DNA of 51,526 nucleotides from assembly GCA_944363035.1 (NCBI GenBank), contig CALVTS010000011.1, positions 1 to 51,526 on the forward strand. The letters are read 5' to 3'. The notes below the pieces were generated by a model, which was not told where the DNA came from, made no database searches, and saw only the letters and a program-made list of their open reading frames with translations. Every line of letters begins with the position of its first letter. The first letter of the stretch is position 1. This DNA is from an uncultured Clostridia bacterium. Lineage in GTDB: Bacteria; Bacillota; Clostridia; Christensenellales; CAG-917. The translations under genes and the position numbers were made by a program. Positions 23,777 to 31,299 of the stretch are shown piece after piece.

Positions 23777-23967
23777 ACCTACGTGCGTTCGCAGTTTCAT
23801 GTCCCGCGCGCGGATGTTTTGATCAGAAGAGTCTTTTCGGACGACCCAAAGGAGAGGACAGAGAAGAGACGTTACAGAGGCAACGGTCGAAAAGACGCGA
23901 CCGAAAAGAGGCGACCTCCAAGAGACGATCGAAAGAGACAGTCAAAAGAAAAAATAAAAAGGGGCAG
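23777..23967. other. Intergenic spacer, purine-rich
   Basis: Part of the 23777-24098 convergent gap. It holds an A/G-rich stretch with a near-repeat (CGAAAAGACGCGACCGAAAAGAGGCGACC, imperfect direct repeat of 15 bp). An open frame of basic residues crosses it but has no ribosome binding site and looks non-coding. Confidence 0.4.
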
Positions 23968-23997
23968 AAAAAACGACGGCATTTGCCGTCGTTTTTG
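23968..23997. terminator. Bidirectional terminator between scfB and the YitT-like gene
   Basis: AAAAACGACGGCA / TGCCGTCGTTTTT, short loop, A-tract before and T-tract after, so it can serve both convergent genes. Confidence 0.9.
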
Positions 23998-24001
23998 TCG
24001 T

Positions 24002-24080
24002 TGTATCAGCAAGGCGAATGACGTGGTTCAGGCGGAAATCGACGGCGCCGGACCCGGTTCGTATTATTCCTGTCCGGCAT
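24002..24080 (-). repeat. Type 2 copy of the dispersed intergenic repeat
   Basis: Same 79-bp unit as 17865-17943 and 29569-29647 with about 90% identity. It has TGTATCAGCAAGGCGAATGA at one end and GGTTCGTATTATTCCTGTCC-GGCAT at the other. It lies 18 bp from the 3' end of the YitT-like gene. Confidence 0.85.
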
Positions 24081-24098
24081 TGTGTGTCGGGAGTCAGT

Positions 24099-25127
24099 TC
24101 ACATATCCGCGTCCTGAGGAGGATTGAAGCCGTTGCCCTTGACTTCGCGCGCCTTTGTGATGAAGGTGAACGCCATGGGGTCGCACTCCTGGATTATGCG
24201 CTTGACGGTGTTTATCTGTTTGCGTCTCACCACGCAGACCAACACTTTGTGTTCCTCCCCCGTATAGTAGCCTATGCCTCCCATTATCGTGACGCCGCGG
24301 TGCATTTCGCGGGTGATGTGTTCGGCTATCTCGTCGTGCTTGTCAGAGATGACGTTGAACACCAACGAGGACTGGAAGCCCGATTGCAACACGTCCGCCA
24401 CCTGCGAGGTGGTGAGCTGGGAGAGGAAGGAGTAGATCATGGGGGAGAGCACCGCGGTGATGATGGCGGTGGCCTCCTTGTTGAGGTCTTCTCCTATCAA
24501 GCCGAGCGCGCCGGAGGCAATGACTATTATGCAGTCGCACATGAAGATGAGCCATTGAACGTCTGAGACGGGATTTTTGGCGTAGATGAGTTTCCCGATG
24601 ACGTCCGTGCCGCCCAGGGATGTGTTGTAGCGGAGCATGAAGCCGAGGCTGAGTCCCGCAAGAGCGCCGCCCGCGAGAGACGCGAGCAGTTTATAGCCGC
24701 TTTCGGGCTGTTCCACCGCATAGGTGGGCAGGTCAACGACCCTGAATATCGCCATGAATATGGCGTAGACGGTGACGCAGAAGAAGGTGTTGAAGGCGAA
24801 TTTCTTGTCCAGCACCACGAATGCCGCGATAAAGAGGGGGATGTTGAGCACCATCGCGGTGACCGACGGGTCGAAGAGCCATTCCATCCAGGGATCGAGC
24901 GCGAGGTCGGCTTTGATGACGGCGTTGTAGATGATGGAGGAAAGACCCGTTATGCCGCTCGGGGCAAACCCGTTGGGGACTATGAAAATATAGGCGGAAA
25001 GCGCTCTCACTATGGCGAGCACGGCGAGGAAAAGATAAAACCTCGACGCATGGAGCACCTTTTTGGGCGTGACGTTTTTCATCCTTGCCGACAAGGGCAA
25101 TTTGGCTTTTGCTTCGGGGCTTGCCAT
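24099..25127 (-). CDS. YitT-family membrane protein (DUF161 + DUF2179)
   Basis: A 342-residue protein with five or six predicted transmembrane helices in the first 240 residues. Examples are FYLFLAVLAIVRALSAYIFI, the VTAMVLNIPLFIAAFVVL pair, LLASLAGGALAGLSLGFML and WLIFMCDCIIVIASGALGLI. A C-terminal cytoplasmic DUF2179 domain follows (about 255-342, VFNVISDKHDEIAEHI, GGIGYYTGEEHKVLVCVVRRK). The GGTDVIG motif after the fourth helix is typical of the family. YitT proteins are common in Firmicutes and of unknown transport role. AAGGAGGAAACACC precedes ATG 25127, and a clear promoter lies at 25204-25232. Monocistronic. Confidence 0.9.
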   Translation of the reverse strand: MASPEAKAKLPLSARMKNVTPKKVLHASRFYLFLAVLAIVRALSAYIFIVPNGFAPSGITGLSSIIYNAVIKADLALDPWMEWLFDPSVTAMVLNIPLFIAAFVVLDKKFAFNTFFCVTVYAIFMAIFRVVDLPTYAVEQPESGYKLLASLAGGALAGLSLGFMLRYNTSLGGTDVIGKLIYAKNPVSDVQWLIFMCDCIIVIASGALGLIGEDLNKEATAIITAVLSPMIYSFLSQLTTSQVADVLQSGFQSSLVFNVISDKHDEIAEHITREMHRGVTIMGGIGYYTGEEHKVLVCVVRRKQINTVKRIIQECDPMAFTFITKAREVKGNGFNPPQDADM

Positions 25128-25203
25128 GGTGTTTCCTCCTTATCGGGACGCGCGTTTCCGGGACGCGCCCGTGCGCATACGCGTGCGCCTTTCTGTCGCC
25201 ACA

Positions 25204-25232
25204 AATATAATCATTTTGCGCAGTCAAGTCAA
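25204..25232 (-). promoter_or_regulatory. Sigma-A promoter of the YitT-like gene
   Basis: Minus strand TTGACT, 17-nt spacer, TATATT; start of transcription near 25197, leader about 70 nt. Confidence 0.75.
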
Positions 25233-25318
25233 GAAAAAACGGGAGCAAAATGCGTATGCTTTTGCGGCGTTGGCACATAAACGCACACGGCAGGGATTTT
25301 GTAGAGTTATCCTTTGGA

Positions 25319-25348
25319 ATGCCGGTTCGTATTATTCCGGTCCGGCAT
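25319..25348. repeat. Minimal 30-bp copy of the dispersed repeat terminus
   Basis: ATGCCGG ... CCGGCAT ends enclose TTCGTATTATTCCGGT. It is a single terminal sequence made self-palindromic at its edges, without a type 1 or type 2 arm. It is located between the YitT-like and GH3 genes. The rest of the 25233-25422 stretch contains only a small hairpin (GCCCTC / GAGGGC near 25395). Confidence 0.7.
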
Positions 25349-25422
25349 AGAGCGGACGCTACCCGCGCCGCGCGATGTGTTCTGAAAGGAGGAGAGCCCT
25401 CGCAAGAGGGCGAGAGGGGATG

Positions 25423-25448
25423 AAAACAGCCCGCATGACGCGGGCTGT
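25423..25448 (-). terminator. Terminator of the GH3 gene
   Basis: ACAGCCCGC / GCGGGCTGT with a 5-nt loop; on the minus strand it is followed by TTTTC. It lies about 100 nt after the GH3 stop. Confidence 0.65.
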
Positions 25449-25548
25449 CGTCTGTTTTTCGGAGGAGGGGTGCGTGGCTTCGCCTCTTCGCTCCCTTCCG
25501 TAACTCATTCGGGGAAGAGCGGAGCCTCGCCCGAAGGATGGGGAAACG

Positions 25549-28071
25549 TCATCTGTTCTTGCCTTTTTTGACGTCGAGTATGTAGGATTCCAGCTCGGGA
25601 TCCTTCTTGAACCCCTTGACAAAACGGCGGAAGCCGCCCTTGGTGCCGTTGCACATATCCACGAGTCCCTCGACGCATTCCATGGTGAACATCCCGCCCG
25701 TGAAGCCCATCAAAGCGCGTATGGGCATATCTATCGCGGAGCGTATCATCATCTCGCGGTTGGTGGAGCCGCCCGCGATGAGACCGACGCCGAAGGTGAT
25801 GAGCCCGTTCAGGAACTTGCCCACCCCGGACACCGAGATGTCGCCGAGACTGCAATTGTTGTGGAACTCGCCCTTGGCATAAGGTACGTTGTCCACCACG
25901 GACGCGCCGTAGAGGGCGGCGAACTGTTCGATGGGGATGGTGCGTTTCTGCTCGTTGGTCTCGGTGAGGTCGTAGTAGTAGGGCGCGGTGGCGCGGTAGT
26001 CGGGCACGGGAGCCGCAGGCGCCGCCGATGTGACGTTGACGGTAGCTTTCAGGCGGATGTCACGGGAGGACGCGCCGACCATGATCTCGAAGTCGCCGCT
26101 CTCGATGTGCCAATCCTTGATGAGGACGTTGTAGTAGGAGAAAGCGCGGCTGTCCAGCGTGACGGAAACTTCCTTTTCTTCCCCCGCTTTCAGGAACACT
26201 TTCTTGAAGCCTTTGAGTTCCTTCTTGGGGCGGAAGACGGAGCTTTGCACGTCCGAGACGTATATCTGGGCGATCTCGGCGGCGTCGAAGTTGCCCGTGT
26301 TCCTAATCTTGAAAGTGACCGTGAGATCCTCTCCCTCGTTGATGTCGGAGGAGGAGAGCCTGAGGTCGGAGTATTCAAACTTGGTGTAGGTGAGCCCGTA
26401 TCCGAAGGGATAGAGCACTTCCTTTTCGGCGGAATCGTAATAGCGATAACCCACATACACGCTCTCGCGGTACTGCACGCTCCTCGGACCCATCGGGAAG
26501 TAGCGGGACACGATGTTGTCCCCGTTTTTGAGGGGGAAGGTCTCCGCGAGCTTGCCGCAGGGGGAGACTTTGCCGAAGAGCAGGGCATACGCCGCTCTGC
26601 CGGAGGACTGTCCGCCGAGGTAGAGGTTGAGGATGGCTTTGGATTTCGGCACCACGTCGTCGAGCGCCACGGGAGAGCCGCAGGAGAGCACGACGATGAC
26701 GTTCTCGTTCACCTTGGAGAGCGCGTCCACGAGCATATAGTGGGAGTCGGGCAGATTGAGGTGCCTGCGGTCGAAGCCCTCGGACTCGTATTCCGGAGTG
26801 AGACCCACAAAGACGATGACCGCGTCCTTGCCCTTGGCGACGTCAACGGCTTCGTCGATGAGATAGGCTTTGTAGCCGTCCCCTTTCAGCTTGTAGCCGT
26901 CCGCGTATTCGTATTTCTGTCCCGCCGCGTCCATGGCGTCCAGGAAGGACGTGACCTTGGTGGGATTGATGAGGCTGGAACCCGCACCCTGATAGCGAGG
27001 GGTCTTTGCGAGCGCGCCTATGACCGCGATCTTCTGATTGGAGGAGAGGGGGAGGATGTCCTCGTCGTTTTTGAGGAGGACGGCGCCGTTTGCCGCCACT
27101 CTCGCCGCAAGCGCGTCATGCATACGGAAGTCGGGCTTGACGCTCTTGTCCTCGCTCGCCTTGCGCTCGAACGCGAACTTTATCATGCGAAGCACCACTT
27201 TGTCCAGATCCTCTATCGCGAGCACGCCGTCCTTCACCGCCTTGACGATGACCTTATCGTTCGCGCCGCGGTTGCCGGGCATCTCCAGATCCATGCCCGC
27301 GCGGATGCCTTCCAATCTGTCGTTCACAGCGCCCCAGTCGCTCACCACGATGCCCTTGAACCCCCACTCGTCGCGCAGGATATCCGTGAGCATACGCTTG
27401 TTGTCTGAGAGGAATGTGCCGTTCAGACGGTTGTAAGAGCACATCACGGTGGCGGGCTGTTCCGTCTTGACGATGTGTTCGAAAGCGGGGAGATATATCT
27501 CTCTCAGAGCGCGCTCGTCCACTATGGTGTCGATGCTCATCCTGAGATGTTCCTGATTGTTGGCGCAGAAGTGCTTCAAAGAGACGCCCACGTCGTTTTT
27601 CTGTACGCCGTGCACCCACGCCGCGCCCATGCGCCCCGCAAGGAAGGGGTCTTCCGAAAAATATTCAAAGTTCCTGCCGCAGAGGGGAGAGCGCTTGATG
27701 TTGACGCCGGGCCCCAACACGGTGGATACGCCGAGAGTTTTGGCTTCCAGCGCGATGGCGTTGCCTACCTCTTCGAGGAGTTCGGGATCCCAAGTGCTCG
27801 CGCTCGTCACCGCAGGGGGAAAGCAGGTCGCGGGATGGGATTCCTTCATTATATTCGTGCCGCCGCCGGATTCTTTCTCACTCCTGAGTCCGTGAGGGCC
27901 GTCCGTCATGCGCACGGAGGGCACCCCGTGTTTTTCGAGCGGCGTGGTGGTCCAAAAAGTGAGCCCCGAGCAAAGCGCGGCTTTTTCTTCCAAAGTTAGC
28001 TTTTTCAAAATGCCGAGATATTTTTCCTCCTCGGCGGATCCTGAAACGTTCTTGATCTCTTGTTCTGACAT
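25549..28071 (-). CDS. Glycoside hydrolase family 3 beta-glycosidase with extra C-terminal domain
   Basis: An 840-residue cytoplasmic enzyme (no signal peptide). Order: GH3 N-terminal barrel (about 20-300) with the RMTDGPHGLR start, KHFCANNQE and nucleophile D245 in VVSDWGAV; GH3 C-terminal alpha/beta sandwich (about 345-560) with the acid/base candidate in EYESEGFDR; and a fibronectin III-like domain (about 590-680). The fold and length match beta-glucosidases such as BglB/BglX. About 150 additional C-terminal residues (from about 690) carry a hydrophobic GLITFGVGLIAGG segment and MGFTGGMFTMECVEGLVDM; I do not recognise them. Similar tails occur in some gut Firmicute GH3 enzymes. Exact sugar specificity cannot be told. 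GGGAGGTCAT precedes ATG 28071; no sugar transporter or regulator is adjacent. Confidence 0.92.
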   Translation of the reverse strand: MSEQEIKNVSGSAEEEKYLGILKKLTLEEKAALCSGLTFWTTTPLEKHGVPSVRMTDGPHGLRSEKESGGGTNIMKESHPATCFPPAVTSASTWDPELLEEVGNAIALEAKTLGVSTVLGPGVNIKRSPLCGRNFEYFSEDPFLAGRMGAAWVHGVQKNDVGVSLKHFCANNQEHLRMSIDTIVDERALREIYLPAFEHIVKTEQPATVMCSYNRLNGTFLSDNKRMLTDILRDEWGFKGIVVSDWGAVNDRLEGIRAGMDLEMPGNRGANDKVIVKAVKDGVLAIEDLDKVVLRMIKFAFERKASEDKSVKPDFRMHDALAARVAANGAVLLKNDEDILPLSSNQKIAVIGALAKTPRYQGAGSSLINPTKVTSFLDAMDAAGQKYEYADGYKLKGDGYKAYLIDEAVDVAKGKDAVIVFVGLTPEYESEGFDRRHLNLPDSHYMLVDALSKVNENVIVVLSCGSPVALDDVVPKSKAILNLYLGGQSSGRAAYALLFGKVSPCGKLAETFPLKNGDNIVSRYFPMGPRSVQYRESVYVGYRYYDSAEKEVLYPFGYGLTYTKFEYSDLRLSSSDINEGEDLTVTFKIRNTGNFDAAEIAQIYVSDVQSSVFRPKKELKGFKKVFLKAGEEKEVSVTLDSRAFSYYNVLIKDWHIESGDFEIMVGASSRDIRLKATVNVTSAAPAAPVPDYRATAPYYYDLTETNEQKRTIPIEQFAALYGASVVDNVPYAKGEFHNNCSLGDISVSGVGKFLNGLITFGVGLIAGGSTNREMMIRSAIDMPIRALMGFTGGMFTMECVEGLVDMCNGTKGGFRRFVKGFKKDPELESYILDVKKGKNR

Positions 28072-28150
28072 ATGACCTCCCTGGGAGGGCGACGGAGGAG
28101 AGCGCTCCTTTCATGCGCGCGGACGCGCATATACACCCACACATATTCGT

Positions 28151-28179
28151 ATCTTAACATTATTCTTGCGTATAATCAA
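28151..28179 (-). promoter_or_regulatory. Promoter of the GH3 gene
   Basis: Minus strand TTGATT, 17-nt spacer, TAAGAT; leader of about 75 nt. The 28072-28376 gap otherwise holds only the terminator at 28264-28315. Confidence 0.55.
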
Positions 28180-28263
28180 CGGTTCCCGACAAAAAACCTT
28201 CGATTTCAGTTCGTTTGCCTCGGTTTGATGTGCGTTTTGCACGTTTTTGCGAAGGACTTCCGC

Positions 28264-28315
28264 AAAAAAAAAACGGATCACGGGACGCGGGTGCGTCCCG
28301 TGATGTGCCTTTTTT
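28264..28315. terminator. Bidirectional terminator after the anti-sigma gene
   Basis: ATCACGGGACGC / GCGTCCCGTGAT, 4-nt loop (28277-28304), with ten As before and six Ts after. On the minus strand it ends the sigma/anti-sigma operon. Confidence 0.92.
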
Positions 28316-28376
28316 GGTCGCCGCCGACTTCATCCTCTTTCGGGAGAGGGAAGGGCGAGTCCGATCGGGCGTATGG

Positions 28377-28991
28377 TCATCTTCTCGGACCGCCGTATTC
28401 GCGCTCGATATCCACGGGTTCGAGGAGGGACGCGCTGCCGGTGTGGGAATTGACCAGTATCTCGTATTCGAGTTCCCACCAACCGCCGCTCTCGTCCTCG
28501 GCATAGACTTTTACGTCCACTTCATAGCTGTAATAGCTGCTGGTGATGTTGCTCGCGAAATTGAAACCCTCGTCTATCTCGCGCTCGAGATCGGCTTTGA
28601 TGTATTTTGCGGTGAGCCCGCGTTTCAGAACGTCGTTTTCCGCAAATTCGGAGGCGAGCTCTCTCGCGTCCGTCTTGTTGTACGCCATATTGTTCTTGGC
28701 GTAGGACGCCGCCGAACCGAACACCCCGCCCAGGATCGCTCCCAGCGCCACTATGATGACGGCGATGGCGATGAGCGCCGCCAACGCGCGTTTGACCACA
28801 AGGTGATGCTTTGCGGACCTGACGTCCTCCGCTTCGGCTTGTTTGATGGGGGCGGGCTTGACTGCCAGGGCTTCGTCGTCCAAAAGGGTGGAGAGCGCCT
28901 TCGCTTTTGCGAGCTCGTCCAGGACGAAAGCCTTTTCTTCATCCGTGGCAGTACCTTCGCGGTAATGTCTGAATGCTTCTTCGTAATTCAT
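28377..28991 (-). CDS. Putative membrane anti-sigma factor
   Basis: A 204-residue single-pass protein. A cytoplasmic N-terminal helical region (about 1-65, MNYEEAFRHYREGTATDEEKAFV) resembles the short anti-sigma N-domains of clostridial ECF partners and has no zinc-binding HxxxCxxC motif. A transmembrane helix is at about 69-93 (LAALIAIAVIIVALGAILGGVFG). An extracytoplasmic domain of about 110 residues ends in beta strands (YYSYEVDVKVYAEDESGGWW, EYEILVNSHTGSA) reminiscent of PepSY-type folds. It starts 1 nt after the sigma factor stop, with GGAGG in the end of that gene, the usual sigma/anti-sigma layout. The call rests mainly on context and topology. Confidence 0.65.
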   Translation of the reverse strand: MNYEEAFRHYREGTATDEEKAFVLDELAKAKALSTLLDDEALAVKPAPIKQAEAEDVRSAKHHLVVKRALAALIAIAVIIVALGAILGGVFGSAASYAKNNMAYNKTDARELASEFAENDVLKRGLTAKYIKADLEREIDEGFNFASNITSSYYSYEVDVKVYAEDESGGWWELEYEILVNSHTGSASLLEPVDIEREYGGPRR

Positions 28992-28992
28992 G

Positions 28993-29469
28993 TCAGTCCT
29001 CCAGAATTTCTTTGAGTTTTATCCTCGCCCTGTACATCAACACCTTCACGTTTTGGACGGTCTGCCCCGTGATCCCCGCTATCTCGGACACGGAAAGCTC
29101 GTCGAAGTAGTAGAGCAGAATGACTTCGCGGTAGCTGTCTTTCAGCAGGGCGATGGCGCGGTAGAGAGCGCGGTATTCTTCGTCCTCTATGACTTTCTCG
29201 GCGAGGTCCGCCTCGTCCGAGCGCATATTGTCGTAGACGGGGGAGAGTCGTTTCGCCTTTTTGAGATAGTCGAAGTATGCGTTGCGGCACACTTTCAGGA
29301 GCCAGAATTTGAAGCTCTCTTTTTCCTCGTCGATGAGAGCGAAGGCTTTCACGAAAGACTCCGATACGATATCCTCCGCCAGCGCCTCGTTGCGGCACAG
29401 CGCGGTGAGATACAATTTCGCCTCGTTGTAGTATCTTTTGAAAAGTCTTTCAAACGCTTCGTTTTTCAT
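28993..29469 (-). CDS. ECF-type RNA polymerase sigma factor
   Basis: A 158-residue sigma-70 family factor with region 2 (about 1-70: FERLFKRYYNEAKLYLTALC, AEDIVSESFVKAF) and region 4 (about 105-158: LKDSYREVILLYYFDELSVSEIAGITGQTVQNVKVLMYRARIKLKEIL), no region 3; ECF class. The frame is open for 62 more codons upstream, but those codons read through a repeat copy, so ATG 29469 is chosen although its ribosome binding site is weak (AGGCAGC). A candidate self-recognised promoter lies 25-52 nt upstream. It is co-transcribed with the membrane protein downstream, which probably sequesters it until an envelope signal arrives. Confidence 0.9.
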   Translation of the reverse strand: MKNEAFERLFKRYYNEAKLYLTALCRNEALAEDIVSESFVKAFALIDEEKESFKFWLLKVCRNAYFDYLKKAKRLSPVYDNMRSDEADLAEKVIEDEEYRALYRAIALLKDSYREVILLYYFDELSVSEIAGITGQTVQNVKVLMYRARIKLKEILED

Positions 29470-29493
29470 CTGTTGCTGCCTGCTTTCGCTAAA

Positions 29494-29521
29494 TATACGA
29501 CCGCCGCGACGGGAGGTTACA
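29494..29521 (-). promoter_or_regulatory. Candidate autoregulatory ECF promoter
   Basis: Minus strand TGTAACC, 15-nt spacer, CGTATA. This resembles the ECF consensus (TGAAACC-type -35, CGTA-type -10) much more than sigma-A, and leads to the sigma factor start within about 20 nt. Confidence 0.55.
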
Positions 29522-29568
29522 CCCATTTTAACATTTTTTGCGAAGTATGCAAAACTTTTCGACCGCAC

Positions 29569-29647
29569 TATATCGACAAGGCGAATGACGCGGTTCAGGC
29601 GGAAATCGGCGGTGCTGAACCCGGTTCGTATTATTCCTGTCTGGCAT
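29569..29647 (-). repeat. Type 2 copy of the dispersed intergenic repeat
   Basis: A 79-bp unit ending GGTTCGTATTATTCCTGTCT-GGCAT, highly similar to those at 17865 and 24002. It lies 48 bp upstream of the putative ECF promoter, in the sigma/YtxC divergent gap. Confidence 0.85.
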
Positions 29648-29723
29648 ATCGGCATGGCGAAAGACGCGGTCAGGGCGGAAACCTGCGGCGTGGGACTCTG
29701 TGCGTATTATTCCGGTCCGGCAT
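29646..29723 (-). repeat. Second, diverged type 2 copy in tandem
   Basis: ATCGGCATGGCGAAAGACGC ... GCGTATTATTCCGGTCCGGCAT. It is the same orientation as, and immediately after, the previous copy: a head-to-tail pair with a period of about 77 bp, mirroring the type 1 pair at 10844. Nothing identifiable lies in 29724-29858. Confidence 0.75.
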
Positions 29724-29864
29724 ACCGTTCGGGGACAAATTTTTTGACACGTCCACGCCCGCGCCTGCCCGTGAGGATACGGAGCGCGCCGTATTATTTG
29801 TGAGCTTGCGGCAATTGAGGCGTAAAAAAGAAAGAACATTGCATAGAATATAGCCGAGGTGTTT

Positions 29865-30575
29865 ATGTGGTCCAATGTCATCAGTATCGGCAAAGAGTTC
29901 GGGAGGGAGATCGGATTCATCCTCGCAAAGTTGCAGAAGATAAAGCATTTGTCCTACGCCGTGGAGGAGAGCAAGGACAGAGTGTTTGTCTACATCGCAT
30001 CGGTGTGCGAACTTCAAGAGGAGGTCGAAAGGCAGGTGAAGGAGATACTGCAAACCGTGTTCCTCGTGTTCATGAAACTGCGTTTTTTTCTGCGTTATCT
30101 CCACAACATGGACTTGAACCATGCAAATTGCGCGTTGATATGTTCGCTTGTGCACTTTGACTCCGAATACGAAAAGAGCATAGTGGATCGCGTGCTCTCC
30201 GAAACGCTGGATTATACGGTGGACGGACTCATCAATTTCCGCCTGCGTCCGCTCACGGAAAATTGGGAGGAGCTCGCCGCGCTCGCCATGCGTCTCATCG
30301 CCTCGGGAGGGGGAGGGGACGTATATGACATAGCGTCTTTCATAACGGGCACGGACGGGGCGAAGAACAGGATCGCTCTGACGCGGGACGCCGTGTTCAA
30401 CCTCACGGTGCGCCGTCAGGTGGAGGTGATGGACCTTTTTGACAAACCGGAGCTCAATCTGATCTCGGCAATAATCAGGGAGCGTCCGTGCGAGATACTG
30501 CTGAGGGGGACGGGGCTGTCGGCACAGATGAACAACACGCTGAGACATATTGCGAGGGTCGTGGTGGAGGGGTAG
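29865..30575 (+). CDS. Hypothetical protein, possibly YtxC-like
   Basis: A 236-residue soluble protein with no signal peptide or membrane span. Mostly helical; central part has VCELQEEVERQVKEILQTVFLVFMKLRFF and SIVDRVLSETLDYTVDGLINFRLRPLTENWEELAALA. The FRL-x-W-x-EL arrangement followed by a beta-type C-terminal end recalls the sporulation protein YtxC family (PF08812), but the match is partial and made by eye. GAGG precedes ATG 29865 by 5 nt; an in-frame GTG at 29859 is less likely. It stands alone between repeat copies and REP-like palindromes. If YtxC-like, it would join spoIVA as a sporulation gene in this window. Confidence 0.45.
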   Translation: MWSNVISIGKEFGREIGFILAKLQKIKHLSYAVEESKDRVFVYIASVCELQEEVERQVKEILQTVFLVFMKLRFFLRYLHNMDLNHANCALICSLVHFDSEYEKSIVDRVLSETLDYTVDGLINFRLRPLTENWEELAALAMRLIASGGGGDVYDIASFITGTDGAKNRIALTRDAVFNLTVRRQVEVMDLFDKPELNLISAIIRERPCEILLRGTGLSAQMNNTLRHIARVVVEG

Positions 30576-30603
30576 AATGACGCATATAAAACCACCTTTC
30601 CAT

Positions 30604-30674
30604 TTTGGACACTTGGGGACGTGTTTAAAATGTCCAAAAAATGGACAAAATAAACACGTCCCCAAGTGTCCAAA
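30604..30674. repeat. 71-bp REP-like palindrome, copy 1
   Basis: 24-bp perfect arms (TTTGGACACTTGGGGACGTG... and its complement) around an inner TGTCCA / TGGACA stem. Palindromes built on GGGGACGTGTTT / AAACACGTCCCC sequences are widespread in clostridial genomes near REP-associated (Y1/IS200-like) tyrosine transposases; that link is from general knowledge. No such transposase is in the window. Confidence 0.85.
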
Positions 30675-30839
30675 TTGGAGAGAGAGATGTCGATTAAGAG
30701 TGAAAATTCGGCAAAAAAAAGAGAAGGGCAGAGAAGAAAATGCAAGTAAATAGTGGACTTTTTTGAGACAGTGATGAAATAGTGGTCGAAGAGGAAGAAG
30801 AGAGTACAAATAGCGAGAGATTGCAATTTATATTCAAAT

Positions 30840-30910
30840 TTTGGACACATGGGGACGTGTTTAAAATGTCCAAAAAATGGACAAAATAAACACGTCCCCA
30901 AGTGTCCAAA
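30840..30910. repeat. 71-bp REP-like palindrome, copy 2
   Basis: Same as copy 1 except one arm base (ACACATGGGG in place of ACACTTGGGG), giving one mismatch in the stem. It lies 236 bp after copy 1, same orientation. Confidence 0.85.
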
Positions 30911-31238
30911 TCGGAGAGAGAAAGGTCGATGTGTGAGAGAGGGAGGGGGCGGAGGACGGAGATGTTTGGATTTTTCCGGGGGAGGGTGTGGGACGGATAT
31001 GCTTTCTGACGAGTTTGCGGGAGAAAAAGAGAATTTAGGAAAGGGCACTTTTCGGGAGCGGTCCGCTTTATTTTGTTTTGCTAGTCGGCGGCGTCCCTAT
31101 CCGTATCATTCCGATCTTACATATAGGCGAGCGAGAGGGAGGAAAGAGCGTCTTGCTCGATCTAACATTTTGAGAGCATTGCTTTTTTGGGACGCTCTTT
31201 AAGCGCGATCTTGCGCTCGCAGAAAGAGGGCGGAAAAT

Positions 31239-31269
31239 TCAAAAGCGAGGCTTTATGCCTCGCTTTTGA
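31239..31269 (-). terminator. Terminator of the serC-serA operon
   Basis: TCAAAAGCGAGGC / GCCTCGCTTTTGA, 13-bp perfect stem, 5-nt loop, 30 bp beyond the serA stop. The trailing minus-strand sequence ATTTTCC is only moderately T-rich. Confidence 0.75.
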
Positions 31270-31299
31270 GATATTCATCACGCGTTTTTTGCGGATATG

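Larger units (their letters stand above)
30576..31238. other. Non-coding island with two REP-like palindromes and an inverted repeat
   Basis: The largest gap without genes in the window (30576-31299). It contains palindromes at 30604-30674 and 30840-30910, followed in both cases by a similar GGAGAGAGA...GTCGAT tail, an inverted repeat AAAGAGCGTC / GACGCTCTTT at 31143-31152 and 31191-31200, and a terminator. Base composition is unusually A/G rich on the plus strand. Short frames here lack ribosome binding sites and are rejected. Confidence 0.6.

Noticed and set aside
23783..24127. A small basic protein (114 codons)
   Set aside because: It crosses a terminator and a repeat copy, has no ribosome binding site, and its basic character comes from purine-rich repeats.
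29470..29655. N-terminal extension of the ECF sigma factor
   Set aside because: The extra 62 codons read through a dispersed repeat and lack any sigma factor homology.
30694..31048. Small proteins in the gap between the YtxC-like gene and serA
   Set aside because: Open frames are low-complexity translations of palindromes and purine-rich DNA without start signals.
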